Numbered from the stretch's first letter, positions 17,172 to 26,429 are shown. The stretch: 64,000 bases of DNA from Natronomonas gomsonensis (GCF_013391635.1 NZ_JACAWU010000002.1:1674001-1738000), one strand, 5' to 3'. Notes: generated by a model from the letters alone, not told the origin. Numbers and translations are program-made.

Positions 17172-17966
17172 ATGAAAATACTCGTCACCGTCAAAGAGGT
17201 GGCCGAGGTCGACGACGAGTTCCAGATTTCGGGACTCGACATCGACGAGGGCTCCCTCGAGTATGATCTCAACGAGTGGGACGACTACGCCGTTGAGGAA
17301 GCCGTACAGATTTCGGAGGAGAACGACGACGTGGAGGTCGTCACCGTCACCATCGGCCCCGAACGCGCCGAGGAAACCGTGCGGATGGCGCTGGCGAAAG
17401 GCGCAGACCGCGCGCTCCGCGTGTGGGACGACTCCCTCGAAAACGCCCAGTTCCTCGACGTCGAGTCGAAAGCCGACATCCTCGCCGCCGTCGTCGAAGA
17501 GGAAGACCCCGACTTCGTCCTCACCGGCGTGCAGGCCGGCGACGACGCCAACGGCGCGACCGGCGTCGCGCTCGCCGACCGCATCGGCTTCGAGTGGGCT
17601 GCCGTCGTCAACGCCCTCGACCTCGACATCGAGGGAGGCGTCGCCTCCGTCCACCGCGAACTCGAAGGCGGTATCGAGGAACTCACCGACGTCGAACTCC
17701 CGTCCGTGTTGACCATCCAGACCGGTATCAACGAACCACGCTACGCGAGCCTCCGCGGTATCCGGCAGGCTCAGCGCAAACCGCTGGACGTTCACACGCT
17801 CGATGACCTTGGCCTCGACGACAGCGTCGTCGAATCGCCGGTCGAGCGCACGTCGATGTACGAACCCGAATCCGAGGGCGACGCCACGCTCTGGGAGGGT
17901 AGTGCAGAGGAGACCGCAGGAGAACTGGCTACGTTCCTCCGCGACAAGGGGGTCGTCGAAGGATGA
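17172..17966 (+). CDS. etfB: Electron transfer flavoprotein subunit beta
   Basis: Beta subunit of ETF (264 aa), which with EtfA carries electrons from acyl-CoA dehydrogenases to the quinone pool. Family hallmarks: MKILVTVKEVAEVDDEF at the N-terminus, the acidic D/E-rich LNEWDDYAVEEA helix, the AMP-binding-type motif GVQAGDDANGATGVALAD, and the conserved TIQTGINEPRYASLRGI loop. Its stop overlaps the etfA start by four bases. ETF supplies the electron sink for the acyl-CoA chemistry proposed for the 27.8-39 kb region. Confidence 0.95.
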   Translation: MKILVTVKEVAEVDDEFQISGLDIDEGSLEYDLNEWDDYAVEEAVQISEENDDVEVVTVTIGPERAEETVRMALAKGADRALRVWDDSLENAQFLDVESKADILAAVVEEEDPDFVLTGVQAGDDANGATGVALADRIGFEWAAVVNALDLDIEGGVASVHRELEGGIEELTDVELPSVLTIQTGINEPRYASLRGIRQAQRKPLDVHTLDDLGLDDSVVESPVERTSMYEPESEGDATLWEGSAEETAGELATFLRDKGVVEG

Positions 17967-18931
17967 CCGTTCTCGCAATTACCGAACACCGCCGCGGCGA
18001 TGTTCGTGACGTGTCCTACGAACTCGTCACGGCCGGCCGCGAACTGGCAGACGACCTCGGCACCGACCTCGAACTCGCCGTCATCGGCGGCGACGTCGAG
18101 GGCTTCGCCGCGGACGTAAACCGCGACGGCGTCGACACTATCTACACCGTCGACGAGGGCGAGGAGTTCAACCACGGCGTCTACACCCAGGCCATCGAGC
18201 AGTTGGCCGCCGAGGTCGAGCCGACGGCGCTTCTGATGCCGAACTCGGTCAACGGCCTCGACTACGCGCCGGCGGTCGCCGAGCAACTCGACCTTCCGCT
18301 CGTCACCGACGTCGTCGACTTCGAGACGAACGGCAACGTCGAGGTCACCCGCGAACAGTACGGTGGCAAGGTCGAGACGACCTACGACATCGACGCCGAC
18401 GACTACGCGCTGACCATCCGGCCGGCGGAGTGGCCGAAGGCCGAAGAGGCCGGCGACGCCGCCATCGAGTCCTTCGACGTCGACATCGACGAGGACGCCC
18501 TCGGGACGACTGTCAACGGCTTCGAAGAGGTCGGCGGCGGCGACGTCGACATCACCGAGGCTGACGTACTCGTCTCCATCGGCCGCGGTATCGACGAGGA
18601 GGAGAACCTCCCGCTCGTCGAGGAACTCGCCGACACCCTCGGCGCGACGCTGTCCTCCTCGCGACCCATCGTCGACAACGGCTGGCTACCGAAGAACCGA
18701 CAGGTCGGCCAGTCCGGGAAGGTCGTCACCCCCGACGTGTACATCGCCATCGGCATCTCCGGGGCGGTCCAGCACGTCGCCGGCATGAAGGGCGCCGACA
18801 CCATCGTCGCCATCAACACCGATCCCAACGCACCCATCTACGACATCGCCGACTACGGTATCGTCGACGACCTCTTCGATGTCGTTCCCGAACTCATCGA
18901 GGAGTTCGGCGGCGAAGCGCCCGACCTGTAG
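17963..18931 (+). CDS. etfA: Electron transfer flavoprotein subunit alpha
   Basis: Alpha subunit of ETF (322 aa), binding the redox-active FAD. The C-terminal FAD domain is clear: SSRPIVDNGWLPKNRQVGQ, then GKVVTPDVYIAIGISGAVQH, then MKGADTIVAINTDPNAPIY and a terminal DVVPELIEEF helix. The N-terminal half is the variable domain I. Translationally coupled to etfB. A T5 tract about 30 bases after the stop probably terminates the transcript. Confidence 0.96.
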   Translation: MTVLAITEHRRGDVRDVSYELVTAGRELADDLGTDLELAVIGGDVEGFAADVNRDGVDTIYTVDEGEEFNHGVYTQAIEQLAAEVEPTALLMPNSVNGLDYAPAVAEQLDLPLVTDVVDFETNGNVEVTREQYGGKVETTYDIDADDYALTIRPAEWPKAEEAGDAAIESFDVDIDEDALGTTVNGFEEVGGGDVDITEADVLVSIGRGIDEEENLPLVEELADTLGATLSSSRPIVDNGWLPKNRQVGQSGKVVTPDVYIAIGISGAVQHVAGMKGADTIVAINTDPNAPIYDIADYGIVDDLFDVVPELIEEFGGEAPDL

Positions 18932-18966
18932 GCCGGTTTCCGACCCTCGATATCCACATTTTTCGT
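18932..18966 (+). terminator. Probable T-tract terminator after etfA
   Basis: GATATCCACATTTTTCG follows the etfA stop, with T5 at 18959-18963. This fits the T-rich termination of archaeal RNA polymerase. No strong hairpin is seen. Confidence 0.35.
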
Positions 18967-19009
18967 CCGTATCCGACACGTACTTCCGAGGAACGAACCT
19001 ACCACTTTT

Positions 19010-19885
19010 ATGGAGTATCTGGAGCGGCGTCGGTCGTTCGTCGAGGACCGGCTCGAGGCTGTCCTCGATTCGACCGAACCCGAGGCGATGACCGACCGCC
19101 TCGAACACGTCTCGCTGTCGGGGGGCAAACGGGTCCGCCCGACGGTGACGCTTCTGGCCTTCGAGGCCGCCGGCGGCGAACTGACCGGCGAGGACGGTCG
19201 CGGCTCGATGCCGTCCCGAAACGCCGTCGACTTCGCGGTCGGCATCGAGTTGGTCCACAACGCCTCCTTGGTCGTCGACGACATCATCGACGAGTCCGAA
19301 CTGCGACGGAGCGTCGACAGCGCGTGGGCGGCCTTCGGCCACGGGTCGGCCATCGTCGCCAGCGACGGCCTGCTCGGGGAGGCCTTTGCGCTGTTTTCGG
19401 CCGACGAACGCGCCATGCAGGTCGTCAGCGAGTCGATGGTCGAACTCGGCGAGGGCGAGGCGACCGAACTCGTCGCCCAACCGACGAACGAAACCGAGTA
19501 CATGGAACTCGCCCGCCGGAAGACGGGCGCGCTGTTCCGGGCCGCCGCCGAGTTGGGCGCGGTCGCCGCCGACGCCGACGCCTACACCGTCGAGGCCTTC
19601 GGCCAGTACGCCGAGCGGGTCGGCATCGCCTTCCAGATTCGCGACGACGTCCTCGACGCGACGGCCGACGCCGAGGAACTCGGCAAGCCGACCGGCCAAG
19701 ACGAGGAGATGGCCCGCCCCTCGCTGGTCCAGATTACGGAGATGACGCCCGAGGAGGCGAATCAGCGCGCCCGTGAGGAATCCGACGCGGCACTGGCGGC
19801 ACTCGAAGCCGCCGACTCCGTCGGCTCGGAGGCGGTCGGGTATCTGGAAGACCTCGCGGAGTTCGTCGTGGTTCGAGAGCGGTAA
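19010..19885 (+). CDS. Polyprenyl diphosphate synthase (geranyl(geranyl) diphosphate synthase type)
   Basis: A 291-aa trans-prenyltransferase that condenses IPP with allylic diphosphates to make the C20 or longer chains of archaeal lipids and quinones. The substrate-binding GGKRVRP motif is at about residues 38-44. The first Asp-rich motif is VVDDIIDES (DDxxD) with RR shortly after, and the second is FQIRDDVLD (DDxxD). The segment after the first motif (WAAFGHGSAIVASDGLLGEAF) deviates from the usual GDxL, and the loop following GEDGRGSMPSRNAV is longer than in typical GGPP synthases. This suggests a specialised paralogue rather than the main GGPP synthase; chain length cannot be assigned from sequence. 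Confidence 0.85.
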   Translation: MEYLERRRSFVEDRLEAVLDSTEPEAMTDRLEHVSLSGGKRVRPTVTLLAFEAAGGELTGEDGRGSMPSRNAVDFAVGIELVHNASLVVDDIIDESELRRSVDSAWAAFGHGSAIVASDGLLGEAFALFSADERAMQVVSESMVELGEGEATELVAQPTNETEYMELARRKTGALFRAAAELGAVAADADAYTVEAFGQYAERVGIAFQIRDDVLDATADAEELGKPTGQDEEMARPSLVQITEMTPEEANQRAREESDAALAALEAADSVGSEAVGYLEDLAEFVVVRER

Positions 19886-19910
19886 TCCTGTGTCGTAATT
19901 AGTCCAGCAT

Positions 19911-19977
19911 CCGCGCGCCGCAGGCGCGCGGTTCACGGCGACGAAACGGCCGAAGGCCGCTGAGTCGCCGCCTTTTT
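19911..19977 (+). repeat. Palindromic repeat module 1 (two hairpins around GTTCACGGCGACGAA)
   Basis: Hairpin A: CCGCGCGCC (19911-19919), loop GCA, GGCGCGCGG (19923-19931), a perfect 9-bp stem. Then TTCACGGCGACGAA. Hairpin B: CGGCC (19947-19951), loop GAA, GGCCG (19955-19959), nested in an outer stem GGCGAC (19938-19943)/GTCGCC (19964-19969). T5 follows at 19973-19977. The core at 19928-19944 matches the reverse complement of 21-37 exactly. Confidence 0.75.
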
Positions 19978-19992
19978 CATCGACGTTTTTCA
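19938..19992 (+). terminator. Probable terminator after the prenyl synthase gene
   Basis: The nested stem GGCGAC...GTCGCC with its inner CGGCC-GAA-GGCCG hairpin is followed directly by CCTTTTTC, and a second T5 tract lies at 19986-19990. Stem plus T-tracts just downstream of the stop at 19885 would work as a strong terminator. Confidence 0.45.
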
Positions 19993-19997
19993 AGTCG

Positions 19998-20079
19998 AGC
20001 GGGACCTTCGGTCCCGCTGACCGTGCGAACGGCGACTTCGTCGCCGTGAGCAGAGAGAGGTTCGCGCGAAGCGCGAACC
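19998..20079 (-). repeat. Palindromic repeat module 2 (three perfect mini-hairpins)
   Basis: Three perfect stems in 82 bases: AGCGGGACC-TTC-GGTCCCGCT (19998-20018), ACGGCGAC-TTC-GTCGCCGT (20029-20047) and GGTTCGCGC-GAA-GCGCGAACC (20059-20079). On the minus strand TCACGGCGACGA (20049-20038) repeats 12 bases of the module-1 core in inverted orientation. Read on one strand or the other, all three loops are closed as c(GAA)g. Confidence 0.75.
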
Positions 20080-20137
20080 CGACGCAGAAAAAGGTCGAAG
20101 GAAAACGCGTTTACCCCCGGAACGCGGAGCCTCGCGC

Positions 20138-20971
20138 ATGATAGTTCCGGGCTCCGCCTCACAGGACCTCGCGGCCACACTCTCGGCCGCGTTGGGAGAG
20201 CCGCTCGCGGCCGTCGAGTACGAACAGTTCGCCGACGGGGAACGGGTCGTCCGCGTTCCGGACACCGACGACCGTGCGGTCGTCGTCGCCTCGACGGTCT
20301 CCGACGGCGCCCACATCGAGTTGCTCCAGTTGCAGGACGCCGCCCGCCAGCAGGCCGAGGAAGTCGTCACCGTCCTGCCGTACATGGGGTATGCACGACA
20401 GGACGAGGCGTTCGCCGAGGGCGAACCCGTCTCCGCGCGTGCGATGGCTCGGGCCATCTCGACGGGAACCGACCGCGTACTGACGGTCAATCCCCACGAG
20501 AATGCGGTGTGTGACTTCTTCGACGTGCCGTGTCGAGCCGTCGACGCCTCGGGGTTGCTCGCCGACGCCCTGCCGGCGCTTTCTGACCCGCTTTTCCTCT
20601 CGCCGGACGAGGGCGCCATCGACCTCGCGAGGACCGTCCGGGACGCCGCGGGTGACGGCGAACTCGACTACTTCGAGAAACACCGCCTCTCGGATACGGA
20701 GGTCGAGATGCAGCCGAGCGACGCCGACACGGCCGGTCGTGACGTAGTGTTGGTCGACGACATCGTCGCGACGGGGTCAACGATGAGCACCGCCATCGCG
20801 CAGTTGGATGGTCCCGACCGCGTGTTCGTGACCTGCGTCCACCCGATGCTCGCCGCCAGCGCCCGGACGAAACTGGCCCGCGCCGGCGTCGACGGCGTGT
20901 TCGGAACGGACACCATCGAGCGTGCGGTGTCGACTGTCAGCGTCGCACCCGCGCTCGCAGAACACCTCTGA
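20138..20971 (+). CDS. prs: Ribose-phosphate diphosphokinase (PRPP synthetase)
   Basis: A 277-aa PRPP synthetase, making phosphoribosyl diphosphate from ribose 5-phosphate and ATP for nucleotide, His and Trp synthesis. Seen: an N-terminal IVPGSASQDLA loop, FADGERVVRVPD (the FxDGE motif), the flexible-loop/ATP motif PYMGYARQDEAF, and the PRPP loop DVVLVDDIVATGSTM (about residues 202-216) with CVHPM after it. At 277 aa it is the short archaeal form, lacking some allosteric elements of bacterial enzymes. It follows the hairpin-repeat block and stands alone on the plus strand. Confidence 0.94.
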   Translation: MIVPGSASQDLAATLSAALGEPLAAVEYEQFADGERVVRVPDTDDRAVVVASTVSDGAHIELLQLQDAARQQAEEVVTVLPYMGYARQDEAFAEGEPVSARAMARAISTGTDRVLTVNPHENAVCDFFDVPCRAVDASGLLADALPALSDPLFLSPDEGAIDLARTVRDAAGDGELDYFEKHRLSDTEVEMQPSDADTAGRDVVLVDDIVATGSTMSTAIAQLDGPDRVFVTCVHPMLAASARTKLARAGVDGVFGTDTIERAVSTVSVAPALAEHL

Positions 20972-20986
20972 GTAGCGGCACGGTGA

Positions 20987-22966
20987 CTATCGGCGGCCGA
21001 CCAGTACGGCCGCGGCGAGAGCCGCGAGGACCGCAGCACCGACGCCGAACCCGGAACCGGCGCCCTCCGTCGGCGTCGTGGGACGGTCGGTCACCTCACC
21101 CGGCCGCTCCGTCGACTGCGGCGCCGATGCCGTTCCGCCAGGGGTCGCCGTCTCAGACCTGACCGACACCGTCGTCGAACGGTCGCCAGCGGTGACGGTG
21201 TACTCGCCGGACTCCTCGAAGGTCGTCGTCGCCTCGACGGTCACCGACCCGTCGCTCAGTCGAACCCGCTCGGTGGCGACCGTCTCGCCGTCGACGGCGA
21301 AGGTGACGTTGCCGTCGGCAGGTCGGTCAGCCGAGGACTCGACGGTCGCTCGGAGCGTCACCGACTCGCCGAGTGCCGGGTCTGCCGGAGCGGCGGTGAG
21401 GTCGGTGACAGCCACGTCGGCCGGTTGCTCGACGACTGCCGTGGTGGTGGTCGTGCCAATCGAAAGTTCGTACTCGCTGGCGGCGTCGAAGCGTCGCTGG
21501 AACGTCACCGTCGTCTCCTCGTCGGCGTCGAGGCTACCGGTTCGCTCTCCAGCCGTCTCGCCGTCGACGCGAAGCTCGGCAGTGTACTCGCCGGCGTCGG
21601 TGCCGACGTTGCGGATTCGAACGGTCGGTTCGAGCGTCTCGCCGGTGACGACACGCGGGGAATCGATTGTGGCGTCGCGATACGGTCCCGACACCGCGAA
21701 CCCCTCGAACTCGTATCGGATGTCGGCGCCGCCGAAGGCGTCGAAGTGCTGTTGGCGGCTCCAGACCGGCGGCGTCTCGGTCGTCTCGGTGTATCGTTCG
21801 GCGTCGTTGCGGATGTCGGCGCTCCCAGTGGTTTCGATGGCGTCAAGGAACTGCTGTTGTGTCAACTCCGACCCGGGGTCGTTGAACTCGGCGATTGCGG
21901 CCGCGAGCGTCGTGTCGGCATCGGCTCGAAGCCGCCGGTCGAGGTGGCCGAAGACGAGCGCGCCCTTCTCGTAGTTGCCGCGACCGTTCTCCCACGTCGC
22001 GGGGTCGGACAACTGTACGTCGCTGTATCGGTCACTTGTTCCGTCTTCCATCTGAGATTGGAACGTCTCGAAGTCGATGCGTCCCTGCTCGTAGGTGAGC
22101 AACGCGGCGTAGTAGTCCGCCATTCCCTCGATGGTCCAGCGCGTCGCCTCGGTGCGGTCGTAGTCCTGTCTGGTGTGGACGTACTCGTGAATCCACGTGT
22201 TCCGAGCGGTGTCGAGGCGTTCGTCGTCGCGGACCCACATGTCGGAGTCGCCGCGCTGGACACCGGTGGCGGCCCAGTCGACCTTCGATGGGACGGCGAC
22301 GATGAGGACGCTATCGTCTCGAGCACCCGTCTCGAAGCCCTCGGCGGCGTGGGCCAGCGAGTCGAGTACGTCGTCGGGGTTTTCGCGCATGTCGCCGTGT
22401 TCGGACTCGATGAGTCGGAAGCGCTGTCCGGCCGCCTCGCGGGTGTGTTCCTCGTACGCACCGAGATAGGTGATGTGTCGTCCGGCGACGCCCTCGCCGT
22501 CGACGTGGTTCGAGCGATCGATGTTCAAGTCGATACCAGTCGCCCGAACGCTGATGCTCGGCGACCGGACGACTGCCCACTCGTCGGTGACGGCGTAGAG
22601 GAACTGCTCGCCACTGCCCCGGTCGATGGTTCGGTTGCCGGCCAGTTCGTACCGGACGAACGGCCGGTCGGTCCCGCCGGTCCACTCGTAGGTTCGGCCG
22701 TCGGTTCCCGACTGTCTGAACCCCTCCGTTTCGTACACGTCGGTGTCCTCGGGGATCGTTATCTCCACCGATGTCGCTCCGTCCGGAACGGTCACCTGCG
22801 TTTTCACGTCGACTTCGCCTTTCGTGTCGGTCTGGGCGAGCGTGTTGTCGACCTCGATGGTCGCCGCGGCCGCGGGCGTCACGAACGCGACGCTCCCTGC
22901 GAGCAACCAACACGTCAACAGCACCGAAACCGCGAGCGCTCGCGCTCGTGGCCGTGACCGTGACAT
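20987..22966 (-). CDS. Secreted gluzincin-like metalloprotease with CARDB domains and C-terminal sorting tail
   Basis: A 659-aa exported protein. Signal peptide at residues 1-34 (ending TPAAAA). Zinc-protease core HEYVH (260-264) with a downstream E280 in WTIEGMADYYA, the HExxH...E pattern of M1/M4-like gluzincins. Two beta-sandwich CARDB-like repeats follow (about 430-510 and 515-600, VRIRNVGTDAGEYTAELRV), then a Thr/Pro-rich stalk (TERPGEVTDRPTTPTEG) and a C-terminal GFG-hydrophobic-RR tail. That tail resembles PGF-CTERM, which archaeosortase ArtA removes for lipid anchoring, but here it reads GSGFGVGAAV rather than a clean PGF. Likely a cell-surface protease; substrate unknown. Confidence 0.75.
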   Translation of the reverse strand: MSRSRPRARALAVSVLLTCWLLAGSVAFVTPAAAATIEVDNTLAQTDTKGEVDVKTQVTVPDGATSVEITIPEDTDVYETEGFRQSGTDGRTYEWTGGTDRPFVRYELAGNRTIDRGSGEQFLYAVTDEWAVVRSPSISVRATGIDLNIDRSNHVDGEGVAGRHITYLGAYEEHTREAAGQRFRLIESEHGDMRENPDDVLDSLAHAAEGFETGARDDSVLIVAVPSKVDWAATGVQRGDSDMWVRDDERLDTARNTWIHEYVHTRQDYDRTEATRWTIEGMADYYAALLTYEQGRIDFETFQSQMEDGTSDRYSDVQLSDPATWENGRGNYEKGALVFGHLDRRLRADADTTLAAAIAEFNDPGSELTQQQFLDAIETTGSADIRNDAERYTETTETPPVWSRQQHFDAFGGADIRYEFEGFAVSGPYRDATIDSPRVVTGETLEPTVRIRNVGTDAGEYTAELRVDGETAGERTGSLDADEETTVTFQRRFDAASEYELSIGTTTTTAVVEQPADVAVTDLTAAPADPALGESVTLRATVESSADRPADGNVTFAVDGETVATERVRLSDGSVTVEATTTFEESGEYTVTAGDRSTTVSVRSETATPGGTASAPQSTERPGEVTDRPTTPTEGAGSGFGVGAAVLAALAAAVLVGRR

Positions 22967-22974
22967 CTACGCCG

Positions 22975-25900
22975 CTATACAGCCTCGATGGTTATCCGCA
23001 TGTCGGTGCCTTCGACGGTCCAGTCCTGTTCGTAACCGTCGTCGACGCCGCCGAAGCCACTCGCCCGGACCTCGCCGGCGATGAGGTCCTCGTGTTCGCG
23101 GACGAGTCCCGCGATGCGGTCGTCGGCGACATCGAGGTCAACCCGAATCTCGGCGTCGATTTCGAGGTCGAGGTCCTTGCGCATCTCCTGAATCCGGCGG
23201 ATGACCTCGCGGGCGTAGCCCTCCGACTCGATGTCCTCGGTGAGCGTCGTGTCGACGTAGACGACGCCCCGGTCGTCGCCGTCGACGTCGAAGGCCGTCC
23301 CCTCGACGCCCTCCGGCGTGTCGGTGTTGAACGACACCATCTCCTCGGTCAATTCGACCTCGCGACCGAGTTCCTCGGCGACGGCGCTCGACAGCGCGTC
23401 GAGGGACTGTTCGGTGACGGTGACAGCGTTGAGCGCGTTCATCACTTCGCCGGCCTCGTCGCCAAATGCAGGGCCGAGGACAGACATGTCGGCGCGGGCA
23501 CTGTACTGGAGTTCTTCCCAGTCAGCCCCGGGTTCGACGAGTTCGATTTCGCGTGCGTTCAGTCGGTCACGGAGCAAATCGCGGTGGCGGTCGACGGCCG
23601 TGGCGGCCTCCTCGTCGTCGGCGGCGACGACAACGCGCGTGACGGGCCAGCGCAGTTTCCGCTCGGCCTGCTGGCGGGCGTTGGAGCCTGCCTCCTCGAC
23701 AGCCGCGACGATTTCCACGTCGGTTTCGAGTTGCGTGTCGTGGAAGAACTCGTCCACTTCGGGCCACTCACACATGTGGACCGTCTCGAAACCGTCCTCG
23801 CCGGTGAGCGTCCCGTAGATGTCGTCGGCGACGAACGGCGCGTAGGGCGCCAGCAGTTTCGTCGTCTCGACGAGCACGTGATACAGCGTCGCGTAGGCGG
23901 CCTGCTTGCTTTCCGATTGCTCTTCCTCCCACATCCGCTCGCGGACGACCTGGATGTAGAACCGCGAAACGTCCTCGACGATGAACTCCAGCAGCGCGTC
24001 CAGCGCCTTGTCCTGCCGGTAGTCGTCCCACTGCTCGGTCATCTCGGCGGTGACCGACTGCAGTCGGGAGAGTACCCACTCGTCGACCGTCTCGAGGGCG
24101 GCGTCCTGCAGCGCCACCGAACCGGGTTCGAAGTCGTCCATCCGCATGTACGGCAGCGGGAAGCGGAACACGTTCCAGAGGATGTTGAGGTCCCGCTGGC
24201 GGTTGCCCATCTCGTCCCACGAGAAGCGCATGTCGTCGCCCTGTGGGTTCTGACTCAGCAGGAACAACCGCATCGGGTCGGCGCCGTGGCGGTCGATGGC
24301 CTCCTGTGGCGCGACGATGTTGCCGATGGATTTCGACATCTTCCGGCCGTCCTCGGCCAGCGCCCATCCGTGCATCAGCACGTCGTTGTACGGCACCTCG
24401 CCGAGGGCGGCGGTGCCCATCCCGAGTTGCGACCAGAACCAGCCGCGGGTCTGGTCGTGAGCCTCCATGATGAGGTCGGCGGGCCACAGCTCCTCGAAGT
24501 CGTCTTCGTTCGACGGGTAATCGAGCGTCCCCCACGAGGCGACGGAGGAGTCCAGCCACACGTCGAAGACGTCCGGCACGCGGGTGTAGGTGGTGTCGCC
24601 GTCCGTGATCGTGATGTCGTCGACGGTCGGCCGATGGAGGTCTATCTCCTCGGGGTCGATGTCCTGGTCTGCGAGGTCGGCGAGTTTCTCGCGGGTGCCG
24701 ACGACGATAGCGTCGCCCATGTGGCCGTCCCAGTCCTCGGGCGTCCAGATGGGGATGGGGATGCCCCAGTAGCGCTGTCGGGAGACGTTCCAGTCCGGCG
24801 AGTTCTCGACGAACTTCCGGAAGCGACCCTCACGGGCCTCCTGTGGGTGCCACTCGGAGTCCTCGATGTTCGAGAGAAGTTCGTCCTTGATGTCGGTGAC
24901 CGTGATGAACCACTGGTCGGTGACGATGCGGACGATGTCGGTGTCACAGCGCCAACACTGCCCCTCGTCGATGGCGTGGCCCGATTCCGAAAGCAGGAGG
25001 TGGCCGTTCGACCGCAGGTCGGCGATGATGTCGTCGTTGGCGTCGCGGACGAACTCGCCCTGGTAGTCGCCGGCTTCGGCGGTGTAGACGCCATCGGAGG
25101 CGACCGGACAGAAGATTTCGAGTTCCAGTTCCTGCCCGCGCTCGAAGTCCTCCTCACCGTGGCCGGGGGCGGAGTGAACCATCCCGGTGCGGTCGACCTC
25201 GACGTAGTCGGCGTGATACACCTGCTGGGAGCCCTCGGCCTGTGCGTGGTCGGGGACTTCCTCGGCAAGTGGGTGGTCGTACTCCCAGCCGATGAGGTCC
25301 GAGCCGGGAAGTTCCTCGAGAACGGTGTAATCCTCGGGTTCGGCGCCGACCCGCTCCATCACGTCGTCGACCACGTCGCTCGCGAGATACAGAATCTCGT
25401 CGTCGTACTCCACTTCCGCGTAGGTCACGTCCTCGTCGACGGCGACGAAGGTGTTCGCAGGGATGGTCCACGGCGTCGTCGTCCAGATGACGAGGTTCCC
25501 CTCGCGGTTTCGGAGCGGGAACTTCACGTAGATGGAGGGCGCCTCGGCAGTGTGGTACTCGACTTCGTTCTTCGCGATGGCCGTCTCACACCGGGGACAC
25601 TGCGTGATGGAGCGTTTCCCCTGCGTGACGAGGCCGCGCTCGTGGGCTTGTTCGAAGCCCCACCACGCCGCCTCCATGTACTCCGGCGAGACGGTTTTGT
25701 AGGGGTTCTCCCAGTCCATCCAGACGCCGAAGGACTTGAAGTCGTTCTGGAGCCCTTCGAGTTGGGAGTCGGCGAAGGTCTTACACTCCTCGATGAAGTT
25801 CTCCATGCCGAACTCCTCGATGTCCTTCTTGTTGTCGAAGCCGAGTTTCTCCTCGACTTTCGTCTCGATGGGGAGGCCGTGCATGTCGTAGCCGGGGCGG

Positions 25901-26148
25901 TCGGTGACGTTGTGGCCCCGCATCCGAAGGTGGCGGATGTAGGCGTCCTTCAGCGTCTTGTTCCACGTCGTCCCCATGTGGGCGGCACCGGAGGTGTACG
26001 GCGGCCCGTCGACGAAGAACAGCGGTTCTTCGTCCGCGAAGCGCTCCTTGGTCTGCTCGTAGGCGTCGACGTCGTCCCAGTGGTCGAACACCCGTGCTTC
26101 GACCGCGTCGGGGTCGTACTGGTCGTCGACCTCGGCGAACCTGCTCAT
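22975..26148 (-). CDS. ileS: Isoleucyl-tRNA synthetase
   Basis: Class I aminoacyl-tRNA synthetase (1057 aa) charging tRNA-Ile. The HIGH motif appears as HMGT in PPYTSGAAHMGTTWNK (about residues 49-64). The CP1 editing domain has the family TTTPWTIPANTF segment. The KMSKS loop is KMSKSIGN. The C-terminal anticodon-binding domain and zinc-associated tail follow, including CEWPEVDEFF. Very large, Asp/Glu-rich loops are halophilic. It begins at ATG 26148 and is monocistronic; the next gene downstream is the protease 8 bases away. Confidence 0.97.
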   Translation of the reverse strand: MSRFAEVDDQYDPDAVEARVFDHWDDVDAYEQTKERFADEEPLFFVDGPPYTSGAAHMGTTWNKTLKDAYIRHLRMRGHNVTDRPGYDMHGLPIETKVEEKLGFDNKKDIEEFGMENFIEECKTFADSQLEGLQNDFKSFGVWMDWENPYKTVSPEYMEAAWWGFEQAHERGLVTQGKRSITQCPRCETAIAKNEVEYHTAEAPSIYVKFPLRNREGNLVIWTTTPWTIPANTFVAVDEDVTYAEVEYDDEILYLASDVVDDVMERVGAEPEDYTVLEELPGSDLIGWEYDHPLAEEVPDHAQAEGSQQVYHADYVEVDRTGMVHSAPGHGEEDFERGQELELEIFCPVASDGVYTAEAGDYQGEFVRDANDDIIADLRSNGHLLLSESGHAIDEGQCWRCDTDIVRIVTDQWFITVTDIKDELLSNIEDSEWHPQEAREGRFRKFVENSPDWNVSRQRYWGIPIPIWTPEDWDGHMGDAIVVGTREKLADLADQDIDPEEIDLHRPTVDDITITDGDTTYTRVPDVFDVWLDSSVASWGTLDYPSNEDDFEELWPADLIMEAHDQTRGWFWSQLGMGTAALGEVPYNDVLMHGWALAEDGRKMSKSIGNIVAPQEAIDRHGADPMRLFLLSQNPQGDDMRFSWDEMGNRQRDLNILWNVFRFPLPYMRMDDFEPGSVALQDAALETVDEWVLSRLQSVTAEMTEQWDDYRQDKALDALLEFIVEDVSRFYIQVVRERMWEEEQSESKQAAYATLYHVLVETTKLLAPYAPFVADDIYGTLTGEDGFETVHMCEWPEVDEFFHDTQLETDVEIVAAVEEAGSNARQQAERKLRWPVTRVVVAADDEEAATAVDRHRDLLRDRLNAREIELVEPGADWEELQYSARADMSVLGPAFGDEAGEVMNALNAVTVTEQSLDALSSAVAEELGREVELTEEMVSFNTDTPEGVEGTAFDVDGDDRGVVYVDTTLTEDIESEGYAREVIRRIQEMRKDLDLEIDAEIRVDLDVADDRIAGLVREHEDLIAGEVRASGFGGVDDGYEQDWTVEGTDMRITIEAV

Positions 26149-26201
26149 ACCTGGTAATCCGGCCCCGCTGTTAAAGGAGAATCGGTACTGTGCGAAGGAT
26201 T

Positions 26202-26429
26202 CTACGCGCGTCGCTCGCGGAGTCGCGGCAGAAGGTGGTCGTTACCGAGCGAGAACGCACCGTACAGGGCGACGAACCCCATCACCGCGAGCCAGGCCGC
26301 GAACATGGTGTTTCCGGCATCGAGATACGACAGGCTGGTCAGTTCGGCAAAGACGCCGGCCGCCGCGAGGGCGGCGGTTCCCAGTAGGTAGGCGACGGAC
26401 TCGATTCCGGCGACGAGGAGTTCTCGCAT
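26202..26429 (-). CDS. Small membrane protein (75 aa), unknown
   Basis: A 75-aa protein starting MRELLVAGIESVAYLLG with two predicted membrane helices (about residues 8-27 and 38-60) and a basic C-terminus (PRLRERRA). The start at 26429 avoids an upstream basic stretch. It is divergent from the small membrane protein at 26518. No family recognised with confidence. Confidence 0.55.
   Translation of the reverse strand: MRELLVAGIESVAYLLGTAALAAAGVFAELTSLSYLDAGNTMFAAWLAVMGFVALYGAFSLGNDHLLPRLRERRA

Noticed and set aside
22771-26157. A 1128-codon open frame on the plus strand opposite ileS
   Set aside because: It is antisense to a clearly real synthetase gene with HMGT and KMSKS motifs. High GC and the codon bias of the real gene keep the opposite strand open. 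Its translation shows no family motifs.
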